Shown here piece by piece: positions 19,100 through 27,310 of a DNA stretch of 64,000 nt; within the stretch, counting starts at the first letter, position 1, and every line of letters begins with the position of its first letter. The position numbers and the translations under genes are program-made. The stretch is from assembly GCF_004361835.1 (NCBI RefSeq), contig NZ_SNWD01000010.1, forward strand, positions 62,001 through 126,000, given 5' to 3'. The stretch comes from Stakelama pacifica (GTDB lineage Bacteria; Pseudomonadota; Alphaproteobacteria; Sphingomonadales; Sphingomonadaceae). The notes below the pieces were generated by a model. The model was not told the DNA's origin. It searched no databases and worked only from the letters and a program-made list of their open reading frames with translations.

Positions 19100-19395
19100 G
19101 CAGCGTGGGCTTGCGCCTAGCGACCCGCAGAGGCTGGCGCTGATAAGTCCGTATATCATCGGACAAAAGCCGGATTTTTGAAATTGGTAGGGTTGCGGTT
19201 GCCGTAAGGGAAATGCAGCCATGCTACTGTACGTTCGCAGCTGCGATAAACCGGGAAGCGGCAAAAAAAGGGGCCGCCCGAAGGCGACCCTTGAAAAGTT
19301 TTAGGAGAGGATGCCTGAAAAGGCCTGACCCTTGTGCATCGCAGCAAAGCCGAATGCAAGCGTAAAATGCATGTTCAGCTAAAAAATATAACCAA
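19100..19395. other. intergenic region with no gene
   Basis: Just under 300 bp between the prepilin peptidase gene and the converging DUF1989 gene. It holds the minus-strand terminator at 19263-19290. A 23-codon open frame (19301-19372, minus) ends 10 nt before that terminator but has no ribosome-binding site, so I do not call it a gene. The left half shows nothing recognisable and is relatively AT-rich. Confidence 0.55.
19263..19290 (-). terminator. rho-independent terminator of the hppD-hmgA-YcgG-DUF1989 unit
   Basis: On the minus strand GGGTCGCC-TTCG-GGCGGCCC, an 8-bp stem with one G-U pair and a UUCG tetraloop, is followed by seven T residues. It lies about 105 bp after the DUF1989 stop codon and is the first strong stop for transcription coming from the hmg operon. 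Confidence 0.85.
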
Positions 19396-19980
19396 TCAGT
19401 CGATTTGGTAGTGAATTGGTTTGAACGAGCCGCCGTTGGAATCAGGCGCGGAACAGGCGGTAAGGCCGATGATGAGATCCATCTCGGCACGCAGTTCGAT
19501 CCGGTCGCCCGCCTTGCTGATCGGTGGAAGTACTTTCAATTCGCCGGTTTCGCCGTCGATCGGAACATTCATGAAGCAGTTGAACGCAACCGGAATGTCG
19601 TCCTCCTTCACCCCATAGGGGGCCAGCGCCTCGGCGAGATTGCCGAAACAGCCTCGATGCGGCGGCTGGTCGGGATAGAAATGGTGGAACGTATCGACCG
19701 AACAGGGGGTAAGCAGGAAATCGTGCCGCCCGACTGTGTCTTGGATAATCTCCAACATCACGCCGGAGCGATTCGAATAGAGTTTGTGCCCGGTGGTAAG
19801 GCGGATCGTCTCGGCATAATCGAGCGTCCGCCCTGATGAGATCACTTCGTTCAGATCATCGGCGTTGAACGCGAGAAGATCGGCAACCTGCTCCCCCTTG
19901 GGGTCGATGACGGTCAGTACCTGCCCCTTGTTCAGGCGGAACGCAGTGCCGCTGCGCTCGGGAATTACCTCGACGCTCAT
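19396..19980 (-). CDS. DUF1989 / urea carboxylase-associated family protein
   Basis: A 194-residue protein of the DUF1989 family (urea carboxylase-associated proteins). Characterised relatives, CgdA/CgdB, form a carboxyguanidine deiminase in guanidine degradation. Family signatures seen are GEQVADLLAFNADD, the Cys-containing PPHRGCFGNL (Cys111), VAFNCFMNVPID (Cys135) and AEMDLIIGLTACSAPDSN (Cys176), with the internal GELKVLPPISKAGDRIELRA. The start ATGA overlaps the YcgG-family stop, so the two proteins are made together. It is the last gene of a unit starting with hppD. Only one DUF1989 gene is present and no carboxylase is nearby, so its substrate here is probably not carboxyguanidine. Function is open. 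Confidence 0.8.
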   Translation of the reverse strand: MSVEVIPERSGTAFRLNKGQVLTVIDPKGEQVADLLAFNADDLNEVISSGRTLDYAETIRLTTGHKLYSNRSGVMLEIIQDTVGRHDFLLTPCSVDTFHHFYPDQPPHRGCFGNLAEALAPYGVKEDDIPVAFNCFMNVPIDGETGELKVLPPISKAGDRIELRAEMDLIIGLTACSAPDSNGGSFKPIHYQID

Positions 19981-20663
19981 TGGTCGCTCCCATGATATTC
20001 GAAGGGCGGTTTCCAGTCCGGATCGACGATCCGCCCGCTATATTGGCGTGCCTCGCTCGATTCGCCATGGGCGGCGAGCATCGGATTGCGCGATCCGGCG
20101 AGTCGTTCGTCGCGGGTGAGGATTTTCTCGCGCATGCCTTCATATTTGCGTTCTTCGCGCAGCCGCTCGAACTGATCGTGCAGGTTGAAAACCAGAGCCG
20201 GGCGCTCGAACCGGCGGGCCGGGCGGCTGGCATGCGGATGCAGCCCGACGATGAAAAAGGCCTCGCCGCCGAAGCTGAGCGAAAAATGCGGATTTTCAGG
20301 GTCGGAACTGACGCGGTCATCGTAAGACTGGCCGCGCCAGACATCCTTGTCCGACAGCGACTGGACGCGCTTCCACAGCGCAGCCTCGAACGCTGGTTCG
20401 TTGAGATCGACCGGCCCTTCGAAGATTACTGCGAAGCTGCGATACAGCTGAGGGTCTTTCTTATATTCCTCGGCCCAGCGCATCAGCGCGTCATGGATGC
20501 GGACATCGTCCCATGCGCTGTCGATGGCATTGCAGGCGAGCGTGCGCAGCGTTCCGCGTGCCAGCGCCGCTTTTGCGCCGACACAGGGAAAATGCTTGTC
20601 CTCGACATGAGCGAATAAAAGGCTTTGCAGTCGCTCCTGCGCTTCGTGTTGCCAGTGGAACAT
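19977..20663 (-). CDS. YqcI/YcgG family protein (GntA-type haem N-oxygenase family)
   Basis: A 228-residue protein of the YqcI/YcgG family. The family includes GntA, a haem-dependent N-hydroxylase acting on a guanidino group in guanitoxin biosynthesis. The conserved FPC motif is present (KHFPCVGAK, Cys27), plausibly a haem-thiolate ligand. Other conserved stretches are SFAVIFEGP, FSLSFGGEAFFIVGLHPHASRPARRF and FNLHDQFERLREERKYEGMRE. An open frame continues to 20750, but the ATG at 20663 begins the family-like sequence. It follows hmgA on the same strand after 120 bp and overlaps the DUF1989 gene by 4 nt. Haem binding and N-oxygenation are inferred from family membership; the substrate is unknown. 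Confidence 0.75.
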   Translation of the reverse strand: MFHWQHEAQERLQSLLFAHVEDKHFPCVGAKAALARGTLRTLACNAIDSAWDDVRIHDALMRWAEEYKKDPQLYRSFAVIFEGPVDLNEPAFEAALWKRVQSLSDKDVWRGQSYDDRVSSDPENPHFSLSFGGEAFFIVGLHPHASRPARRFERPALVFNLHDQFERLREERKYEGMREKILTRDERLAGSRNPMLAAHGESSEARQYSGRIVDPDWKPPFEYHGSDQ

Positions 20664-20783
20664 GGTTTCTCGGCGATCCGCCCCTGATTTTACTTGTCGC
20701 TCACGAACGAAGCGGCAAAGGGCGGGTTCCGGCGCTTTAACCTTGATCAACCAATTGATTTGCCAGCGATAGAGCCCTCCGGC

Positions 20784-22070
20784 TCAACGCCGCACATCGG
20801 CCTTGGGAAAGCCCGCCCAAGCCGAATCATAATCGCGTTGCGCGCAGGTGCACGCAAAGGCCGTCGGACGGAAAACCCAGCGGCTTTCGACCATGAACGC
20901 CATGGTGTTTTCGATCTTATGCGGTTTAAGCTCCGCCTCGCTCGCGCCCTTCCAGCTGGCGACATCGGGGCCATGGCCCGACATCTGGTTGTGAAGCGAC
21001 AGCGCGCCGGGACCGAACCCCTCGGCCTTTGCGTCATAGGCGCCGTGGATCAGGCCCATCGCCTCGCTCATCACATTGCGGTGAAACCATGGCGGGCGGA
21101 ACGTGTCCTCCGCCACCATCCAGCGCGGCGGGAAGATGACGAAATCGGCATTCGCCGTTCCGGGCACGTCGCTGGGCGAGGTGAGGACGGTGAAGATCGA
21201 CGGATCGGGATGGTCGAAACTGACCGTGCCGATCGTGTTGAAGCGCGCCAGATCATATTTGCACGGCGCGAGATTACCATGCCACGCGACGACATCGAGC
21301 GGCGAGCGCCCGAGATCGGTGCGCCAAAGCTGCCCGAGATATTTCTGGACCAGTTCGAATTCGCCCTCAACATCCTCGAACCACGCGACCGGCGTTTCGA
21401 AATCGCGCGGATTGGCAAGGCCGTTCGACCCGATCGGGCCGAGATCGGGGAGGCGGAAGGGGGCTCCATGATTTTCGGCGACATAGCCGCGCGCCGATCC
21501 GTCGGGCAGCGTCACGCGGAACCGCACCCCGCGCGGGACCACCGCCACCTCTCCCGGCGATAAATCGATCCGGCCCAGTTCGGTGAGCAGCGTCAGCCGT
21601 CCCTGTTCGGGGATGAAGAGTAACTCACCGTCCGCAGAGACAAAGGCTCTGCGCTCCATGTCTTTGTTCGCGCGATAGATATGCACCACCGCGCCGCTCT
21701 GCGTCTCAGCGCCATGGCTGGCGAGCATCGTCGTCATGCCGTCGACCCAGTCGACATCGCCGGCATCGCTCATCGCGAGCGGCGACCAGCGCATGCGGTT
21801 GGGGGATAGCGGCGCACTATCGGGCCGCGGATCGAAATGCGCCGCGCCCTGATAGGGTGTAAACGGCGGGTGCGCGGCGGACGGGCGCAGGCGATACAGC
21901 CACGAACGGCGATTTTCGCTGCGCGGCGCAGTGAAAGCAGTTCCCGAAAGCTGTTCGGCATACAGGCCGAATGCGGGTTTCTGCGGGGAATTGCGGCCGA
22001 TCGGCAGCGCGCCGGACACTGCTTCCGTCGCGAAGTGATTGCCGAAACCGGTCATATATCCGTCGGACAC
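20784..22070 (-). CDS. hmgA: homogentisate 1,2-dioxygenase
   Basis: A 428-residue non-haem Fe(II) dioxygenase opening the ring of homogentisate to maleylacetoacetate in tyrosine and phenylalanine degradation. Signatures: N-terminal [20 protein letters not shown], and the metal-binding region [18 protein letters not shown]...[15 protein letters not shown] with the His/Glu/His ligands. Length is as usual for the family. The GTG at 22070 has GGAG 8 nt upstream; an ATG five codons later (22055) is a weaker alternative. It lies 163 bp downstream of hppD on the same strand, giving consecutive pathway steps. No maleylacetoacetate isomerase or fumarylacetoacetase gene is adjacent. Confidence 0.95.
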   Translation of the reverse strand: MSDGYMTGFGNHFATEAVSGALPIGRNSPQKPAFGLYAEQLSGTAFTAPRSENRRSWLYRLRPSAAHPPFTPYQGAAHFDPRPDSAPLSPNRMRWSPLAMSDAGDVDWVDGMTTMLASHGAETQSGAVVHIYRANKDMERRAFVSADGELLFIPEQGRLTLLTELGRIDLSPGEVAVVPRGVRFRVTLPDGSARGYVAENHGAPFRLPDLGPIGSNGLANPRDFETPVAWFEDVEGEFELVQKYLGQLWRTDLGRSPLDVVAWHGNLAPCKYDLARFNTIGTVSFDHPDPSIFTVLTSPSDVPGTANADFVIFPPRWMVAEDTFRPPWFHRNVMSEAMGLIHGAYDAKAEGFGPGALSLHNQMSGHGPDVASWKGASEAELKPHKIENTMAFMVESRWVFRPTAFACTCAQRDYDSAWAGFPKADVRR

Positions 22071-22233
22071 GTCATGTACTCCGGATGGAAAAATGGGTGT
22101 GGTTCGTCGTCATGCTCGTTATTTTTATATCGCCCCCTGATGGTGGCGGGCATGGCGACGAACCACAGGCCTTGTTTCGCCGGTCCTCCTGCGGACCTGG
22201 TCGGCCTCTCCAACTCGTCAGGGCTGTTTGCCC

Positions 22234-23307
22234 TTAAACCTCGCTCTTTTCCTTCGCGGGGATAACGCCGCGACGAATCTGGTCGAGCTCGATGCTTTCG
22301 AACAGGGCTTTGAAATTGCCCTCACCAAAGCCTTCATTGCCCTTACGCTGAATGATTTCGAAGAAAATCGGGCCAACCATATTCTGGGTAAAGATCTGCA
22401 AAAGCAGTCCTTCGCCGGTTTCGGGCGATCCGTCGATCAAAATCTTGCGATCGCGCATTTTTTGAATGTCGTGACCATGGCCGGGCAGGCGTTCGTCGAT
22501 CAGGTCGTAATAAGTGTCGGGCGTGTCCTGAAACTTCACGCCGTTCGCGCGAAGCGCATCCACGGTTGCGAAGATATCGTCGGTGGTCAGCGCAAGATGC
22601 TGAATACCTTCGCCTTTATAATCGTTGATGAATTCCTGAATCTGCGAATGATCGTCGCGGCTTTCGTTCAGGGGGATGCGGATTTTGTCATCGGGCGCGG
22701 TCATCGCACGCGACAACAGGCCGGTTTGCTGTCCCTCAATGTCGAAATAGCGGATTTCGCGGAAATTGAAGATCGTTTCGTAATAATTCGCCCAGTAATC
22801 CATCCGCCCGCGTTCAAGATTATGGGTAAGATGGTCGAGCGTCTGAAGCCCGGCGGCATTGGCGGGCTGAGCGCCTTCGACCGGTTCGAAATCGGTGTCG
22901 TAGATCGTCTGATCGCCGTGACGATCGACCAGATACAGATTGGCGCCGCCAATCCCTTCGATAGCCGGAATGTCGAGCTCGCCGGGACCGTTGCTGCCCT
23001 TCACTTCCTTTGCGCCGCGCTCGACGGCCAGCTTCAGCGCCTTTTGCGCATCGGCAACGCGGAACGCCATCGCATTGGCGGAGGGGCCGTGCGCTTCGCG
23101 GAAGCCAGCGACCTGACCCTGCGGCTCCATGTTGAGGAGGAAGTTGATATCGCCCTGATTATAGCGGCGCACATTCTTGGTCTTGTGCGTACCCACATGG
23201 GTGAAGCCCATTTGCGTGAAGAGCGTCGCCAGCGCATCCGGGTCAGGACCGGTAAATTCGACGAACTCAAAGCCGTTGAGGCCCATCGGGTTGTCGCGCG
23301 GTTCCAT
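22234..23307 (-). CDS. hppD: 4-hydroxyphenylpyruvate dioxygenase
   Basis: A 357-residue alpha-keto-acid-dependent Fe(II) dioxygenase converting 4-hydroxyphenylpyruvate to homogentisate, the step before HmgA. Two VOC domains are visible, with metal ligands in LDHLTHNLE (His), GIQHLALTTDD (His) and PIFFEIIQRKG (Glu), and the C-terminal helix region GFGEGNFKALFESIE. The ATG at 23307 (MEPRDNPMGLNGF) is chosen over the upstream 23340; GGACGG lies about 6 nt upstream. A sigma70-like promoter is visible in the 128-bp gap to the divergent marR gene. It begins the hppD-hmgA-YcgG-DUF1989 unit. Confidence 0.95.
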   Translation of the reverse strand: MEPRDNPMGLNGFEFVEFTGPDPDALATLFTQMGFTHVGTHKTKNVRRYNQGDINFLLNMEPQGQVAGFREAHGPSANAMAFRVADAQKALKLAVERGAKEVKGSNGPGELDIPAIEGIGGANLYLVDRHGDQTIYDTDFEPVEGAQPANAAGLQTLDHLTHNLERGRMDYWANYYETIFNFREIRYFDIEGQQTGLLSRAMTAPDDKIRIPLNESRDDHSQIQEFINDYKGEGIQHLALTTDDIFATVDALRANGVKFQDTPDTYYDLIDERLPGHGHDIQKMRDRKILIDGSPETGEGLLLQIFTQNMVGPIFFEIIQRKGNEGFGEGNFKALFESIELDQIRRGVIPAKEKSEV

Positions 23308-23340
23308 GATATTCCGTCCTGTGTTGTGAACTCGTTGCAT

Positions 23341-23357
23341 TTGTTACTACCTACCAA
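23341..23357. promoter_or_regulatory. candidate MarR-type operator over the hppD -10 box
   Basis: An imperfect inverted repeat, TTGTTA-CTACC-TACCAA (5 of 6 arm bases pair), overlaps the -10 region of the hppD promoter and lies about 80 bp from the divergent marR start. Size and form suit a MarR-family dimer. It is a candidate from position and symmetry only. Confidence 0.35.
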
Positions 23358-23376
23358 GCCGCAACGTCGGTGTCAA
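23348..23376 (-). promoter_or_regulatory. sigma70-type promoter of hppD
   Basis: On the minus strand TTGACA (23371-23376) and TAGGTA (23348-23353) are separated by 17 bp, and the -10 box lies about 40 bp upstream of the hppD start codon. The -35 box is a perfect consensus. Confidence 0.6.
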
Positions 23377-23435
23377 AATCCATTTCGCTGCGATAGGCTG
23401 TCGTCAAAGAAACGGATTTGGGCAGGGATGGTGCC

Positions 23436-23888
23436 ATGACGACGCTGCAACTGGACGCATTTCTTCCCTATCGCCTGTCGATCGCATCGAACCGCGTGTC
23501 GGGCGTAATCGCCACCGCTTATCAGGCGCTGTTCGGCCTGAAGATCCCCGAATGGCGGCTGGTCTGCGTGCTGGCCGAGGGCGGGGGGATGAGCCAGCAG
23601 GCGCTTGGCGTTGCGACCCGGATGGACAAGGTGATGGTCAGCCGCGCAGCGATTGCGCTCGTTGATCGCGACCTTGTCGAACGCGCGCCCAATCCCGGCG
23701 ACCAGCGCTCGCACTTGCTGTCGCTAAGCCCGCTGGGCGAGCAACTTTATGAACAGATCGCGCCCAAGGCTCTGGAGATCGAACGCGCGCTGTTCGCCGA
23801 TTTTTCGGCCGCAGAGCGGACGACGCTGGAGGCGATGCTGTTGCGGCTGGAGGCGGCCGCCGAAGCATATGAGGCGGATCAGACTTGA
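23436..23888 (+). CDS. MarR family transcriptional regulator
   Basis: A 150-residue winged-helix protein of the MarR/HpcR type. The recognition region is GGGMSQQALGVATRMDKVMVSRAAIALVDRDLVERAPNPGDQRS, in which MDKVMVSR is the recognition helix and the wing contains the conserved DQR(S) pattern. Flanking helices (LPYRLSIASNRVSG; FADFSAAERTTLEAMLLRLE) form the dimer interface. The ATG at 23436 has AGGG 8 nt upstream; an upstream ATG at 23418 is less likely. It is divergent from hppD across 128 bp and is a natural candidate for an aromatic-ligand-responsive repressor of the hppD-hmgA unit. That link is inference. Confidence 0.85.
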   Translation: MTTLQLDAFLPYRLSIASNRVSGVIATAYQALFGLKIPEWRLVCVLAEGGGMSQQALGVATRMDKVMVSRAAIALVDRDLVERAPNPGDQRSHLLSLSPLGEQLYEQIAPKALEIERALFADFSAAERTTLEAMLLRLEAAAEAYEADQT

Positions 23889-23968
23889 TCCGGAGCGGCC
23901 AGCTGCTTTAAGCTTGCGGTGCCTCCCCGGACCATTTGCGTATCATCGTAGCTTGCCAAGGAGGAACC

Positions 23969-26068
23969 ATGTCCCAGATGCTGTCCCGATCCGGTCTGAA
24001 GATTGCCGCGCCGCTCGCGCAATTTGTCGAGCGGGATGTGCTGCCGGGACTTGGCATCGACGCCGATTCCTTCTGGAGTGATGTTGCGGCGATATTCGAT
24101 CGCTTTGCGCCCGAAAACCGGCGGCTGCTCGATATTCGCGATACGCTGCAGGCGAAGATCGACGCCTGGCACAAGGCCAATCCGGGGCCGATCCGCGATA
24201 TGGCGGGCTATCAGGCCTTCTTACGCGATATCGGCTATCTGATCGAGGAGCCTCAGCCGTTCACGATTGGCACCGAGAGGGTCGATGCTGAGATTGCCGG
24301 GGTCGCGGGGCCGCAACTCGTTGTGCCGGTGCTCAATGCGCGCTTCCTGCTCAACGCCGCCAATGCGCGCTGGGGCAGCCTGTACGATGCGCTCTACGGC
24401 ACCGACGCGATTCCCGGTGCGGCAACGCCGGGCGGATATGATCCGAAGCGCGGGGCGAAGGTGATCGCGCGCGCACGGGCGTTCCTCGATCAGGCGGTGC
24501 CGCTGAAATCGGGAAGCTGGGCCGATGCCCAATGGCCGGTGGAGCTCGCCGATCCGGGCCAGTGGATCGGCACCAGCGGCAATACGCGCCTATACCGCCA
24601 TAACGGGCTGCATATCGAAATCGTGGTGGATCGCGACCATCGCATCGGCAAGGACGATCCGATGGGGATCGCCGATGTCGTGCTCGAATCGGCGATCACG
24701 ACGATCGTCGATCTGGAGGATTCGGTCGCTGCGGTCGATGCCGAAGATAAGGTCGCTGCCTATGCCAACTGGCTGGGGCTGATGCAGGGCGATCTGCAAG
24801 AGACGTTTGAGAAGGGCGGCCGGACGCTGACGCGGCGGCTGAACGCCGATCGCAGCTATACCGCGCCCGATGACGGCAGCTTTACCCTGCCGGGGCGCAG
24901 CCTGCTCTTCGTGCGCAATGTCGGACATCTGATGACGACGCCCGCCGTGCAGCTTGCCGATGGGCGTGAGGCGCCGGAGGGGATTCTCGATGCGATCCTT
25001 ACGGCGACGATCGCGCTGTACGATCTTCGCGGCCTCGGCCGATATCGAAACAGCCGGGCGGGGTCGGTCAACATCGTGAAGCCCAAAATGCACGGGGCCG
25101 ACGAATGCGCCTTCACCAACAGCCTGTTCGATGCGGTGGAGGATATGCTTGGCCTTGACCGCCACACGATCAAGGTCGGTGTGATGGATGAGGAGCGGCG
25201 AACCTCGGCCAATCTTGCCGCATGTATTCATGCGGTGAAAGATCGGATCGTCTTCATCAATACGGGCTTTCTCGACCGGACGGGCGATGAGATGCACACC
25301 GCGCTATATGCCGGGCCGATGATCCCCAAAGCGGAGATGAAGACCAGCGACTGGCTGACCGCGTATGAGGATCGCAATGTCCGTATCGGCCTTCGATGCG
25401 GGCTGTCGGGCAAGGCGCAGATCGGCAAGGGGATGTGGGCGGCGCCTGACCGGATGGCCGATATGCTGGAGCAGAAGATCGGCCATCCCCGCTCCGGGGC
25501 CAATACCGCGTGGGTGCCGAGCCCGACTGCCGCGACGCTGCACGCGATGCATTATCACGCGGTCGACGTCTTCGCGCGGCAGCGAGAGATTGCGGGCGAG
25601 CCGGTGCCGGGCCTCGACCGGCTGCTGACGATCCCGGTTGCCGAGGGGCGCAACTGGCTGGCCGAGGAAGTAACGCGCGAACTCGACAATAATGCGCAGG
25701 GCATATTGGGCTATGTCGTTCGCTGGATCGATCAGGGCGTGGGCTGTTCGAAAGTGCCCGATATTCACGATATCGGCCTGATGGAGGACCGCGCGACGCT
25801 GCGCATTTCATCGCAGCATATGGCAAACTGGCTGCTCCATGGCGTGGCGTCGGAGGCAGATATCGACAGCGCCTTTGCGCGTATGGCCGAAAAGGTTGAT
25901 GCGCAGAATCGCGGCGATCCGGGCTATCAGCCGATGGCCGGTCGCGAGGAGGAGAGCCTTGCCTGGCAAGCGGCGCGCGCACTGGTGTTCGAGGGCGCGG
26001 CGCAGCCGAACGGCTATACCGAACCCCTGCTCCACAAATTCCGGTGCCGGGAAAAGGCGCGGCATTAA
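23969..26068 (+). CDS. glcB: malate synthase G
   Basis: A 699-residue monomeric malate synthase G condensing glyoxylate and acetyl-CoA to malate in the cytosol. Visible landmarks: the glyoxylate/Mg region [55 protein letters not shown], and the late active-site block [21 protein letters not shown]...[26 protein letters not shown]. Length is the normal 700-720. The start at 23969 has a near-perfect AAGGAGG 4 nt upstream, overruling the frame extension to 23936. It follows marR by 80 bp; no isocitrate lyase or glycolate oxidase gene is adjacent. Confidence 0.96.
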   Translation: MSQMLSRSGLKIAAPLAQFVERDVLPGLGIDADSFWSDVAAIFDRFAPENRRLLDIRDTLQAKIDAWHKANPGPIRDMAGYQAFLRDIGYLIEEPQPFTIGTERVDAEIAGVAGPQLVVPVLNARFLLNAANARWGSLYDALYGTDAIPGAATPGGYDPKRGAKVIARARAFLDQAVPLKSGSWADAQWPVELADPGQWIGTSGNTRLYRHNGLHIEIVVDRDHRIGKDDPMGIADVVLESAITTIVDLEDSVAAVDAEDKVAAYANWLGLMQGDLQETFEKGGRTLTRRLNADRSYTAPDDGSFTLPGRSLLFVRNVGHLMTTPAVQLADGREAPEGILDAILTATIALYDLRGLGRYRNSRAGSVNIVKPKMHGADECAFTNSLFDAVEDMLGLDRHTIKVGVMDEERRTSANLAACIHAVKDRIVFINTGFLDRTGDEMHTALYAGPMIPKAEMKTSDWLTAYEDRNVRIGLRCGLSGKAQIGKGMWAAPDRMADMLEQKIGHPRSGANTAWVPSPTAATLHAMHYHAVDVFARQREIAGEPVPGLDRLLTIPVAEGRNWLAEEVTRELDNNAQGILGYVVRWIDQGVGCSKVPDIHDIGLMEDRATLRISSQHMANWLLHGVASEADIDSAFARMAEKVDAQNRGDPGYQPMAGREEESLAWQAARALVFEGAAQPNGYTEPLLHKFRCREKARH

Positions 26069-26091
26069 AGCCGCCGCCCGGCGCGTCCGCA

Positions 26092-27129
26092 TCAATAGCG
26101 GTCGCGCCGGGGCTTTCTCTGGCGTTTGCTGGGCAGCGTGTCGGCCATCACTGCGCCGCGATGGCCGAAGGGGCGGGGGCGGCCGGTGGTGCTGTCCACC
26201 CCGGTCTGGCGCTCCGCCTCGGCATTGATCTCGGCGCCGAGCAGCACGGCGTAGGACGATACGAAAAGCCACATCAGCAGCACGACGACCGCGCCCAGCG
26301 CGCCATAGGTCGCATTGTAATTAGCGAAATTCGCCGCATAGAGCCCGAACAGCAGCGTCGCGACCAGCCAGAGCAGCGTGGCTGCAAACGATCCCATTGA
26401 CAGCCATTCCCAGCGCGCCTGCGCCCGGTCGGGTGCAAAGCGATAGACGAATCCGAAGCCGGTGCTGACGATCAGCGCAGCGACGATCCATGTCGCGATC
26501 TGGATCAGCATGACACCGACCGGCCCCAAAATCGACACCGCATGCTGGAGGTAACCGAACACGCCCGCAGCCGCCACGCCGACAATCGCGGCTACGATCG
26601 CACCGAGGGTGAGCAGCATCGACAACAAGGTGGTGAAAAAGATGCTGCGCTCGTCCACCTCTTCATAGACGACGTTCATCGCCTGAATGAGCGCGCCTGC
26701 CGCGCGCATTGCGCCGTAAATGGACAGTAAAAGCGCGATGGCGAGGCCGAGGCCGGTCTTGCTCGCCGCCTCGCTCGTTACATTGATGAGCTGATCCTGG
26801 ATCAGGCGCGCGGCGTCGGCGGGGACCAGTTCGAAAATCTTCTGCATATGCTGCGCGACCGTCGCCGGATCGGCGACAAGGCCATACGTCATCACGACAG
26901 CGCCAAGCAGCGGGACGAAGGAAAGAAAGGCGTAAAAGGCTACCCCTGCCGCCATGAGCGACAAATTGTGATAGCCGGTCATTGAATAGATACGCCCGAA
27001 AATCGCCTTCCATGCGGGCCATGGATGGTGCCAGGGCCGGGTGGACTGAAAGCCCGGAATATTCGCGGTGTCCGCTTCGGCCTGCGGCATGGCGGTATCT
27101 TGCGCGGTCGCATTGCTGCTGTCGGTCAT
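26092..27129 (-). CDS. YihY/virulence factor BrkB family protein
   Basis: A 345-residue inner-membrane protein with six predicted helices, of the YihY/BrkB (UPF0761) family. The signature AAGVAFYAFLSFVPLLGAVVM follows a cytosolic N-terminus, and the last helices carry YNATYGALGAVVVLLMWLFVSSYAVLLGAEINAE, where the Asn-Glu of GAEINAE is conserved. The C-terminus is basic (KRQRKPRRDRY). It was once called ribonuclease BN, wrongly; its function is unknown, perhaps transport. It converges on glcB with only 23 bp between the stops. Confidence 0.88.
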   Translation of the reverse strand: MTDSSNATAQDTAMPQAEADTANIPGFQSTRPWHHPWPAWKAIFGRIYSMTGYHNLSLMAAGVAFYAFLSFVPLLGAVVMTYGLVADPATVAQHMQKIFELVPADAARLIQDQLINVTSEAASKTGLGLAIALLLSIYGAMRAAGALIQAMNVVYEEVDERSIFFTTLLSMLLTLGAIVAAIVGVAAAGVFGYLQHAVSILGPVGVMLIQIATWIVAALIVSTGFGFVYRFAPDRAQARWEWLSMGSFAATLLWLVATLLFGLYAANFANYNATYGALGAVVVLLMWLFVSSYAVLLGAEINAEAERQTGVDSTTGRPRPFGHRGAVMADTLPSKRQRKPRRDRY

Positions 27130-27310
27130 CGCGACTTCGGTCTCCCCTTGTTGCGCACCGCCAACGCGCGATCGGCCAAAAAGATCGGGAAGCGCGCCGG
27201 TAAAGCCTTTATTTCAAGGCAATGGACCTTTTGCAGCGCTCGCCGGTTGTCGAAGGCAGTCAATATTAGATACGTCGATTCGGCACGACGTTAAGGGGGT
27301 TCGGGGCGAC

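Noticed and set aside
19301..19372. 23-codon minus-strand open frame directly before the UUCG terminator
   Set aside because: No ribosome-binding site and no recognisable peptide family; more likely trailer sequence of the hmg transcript.
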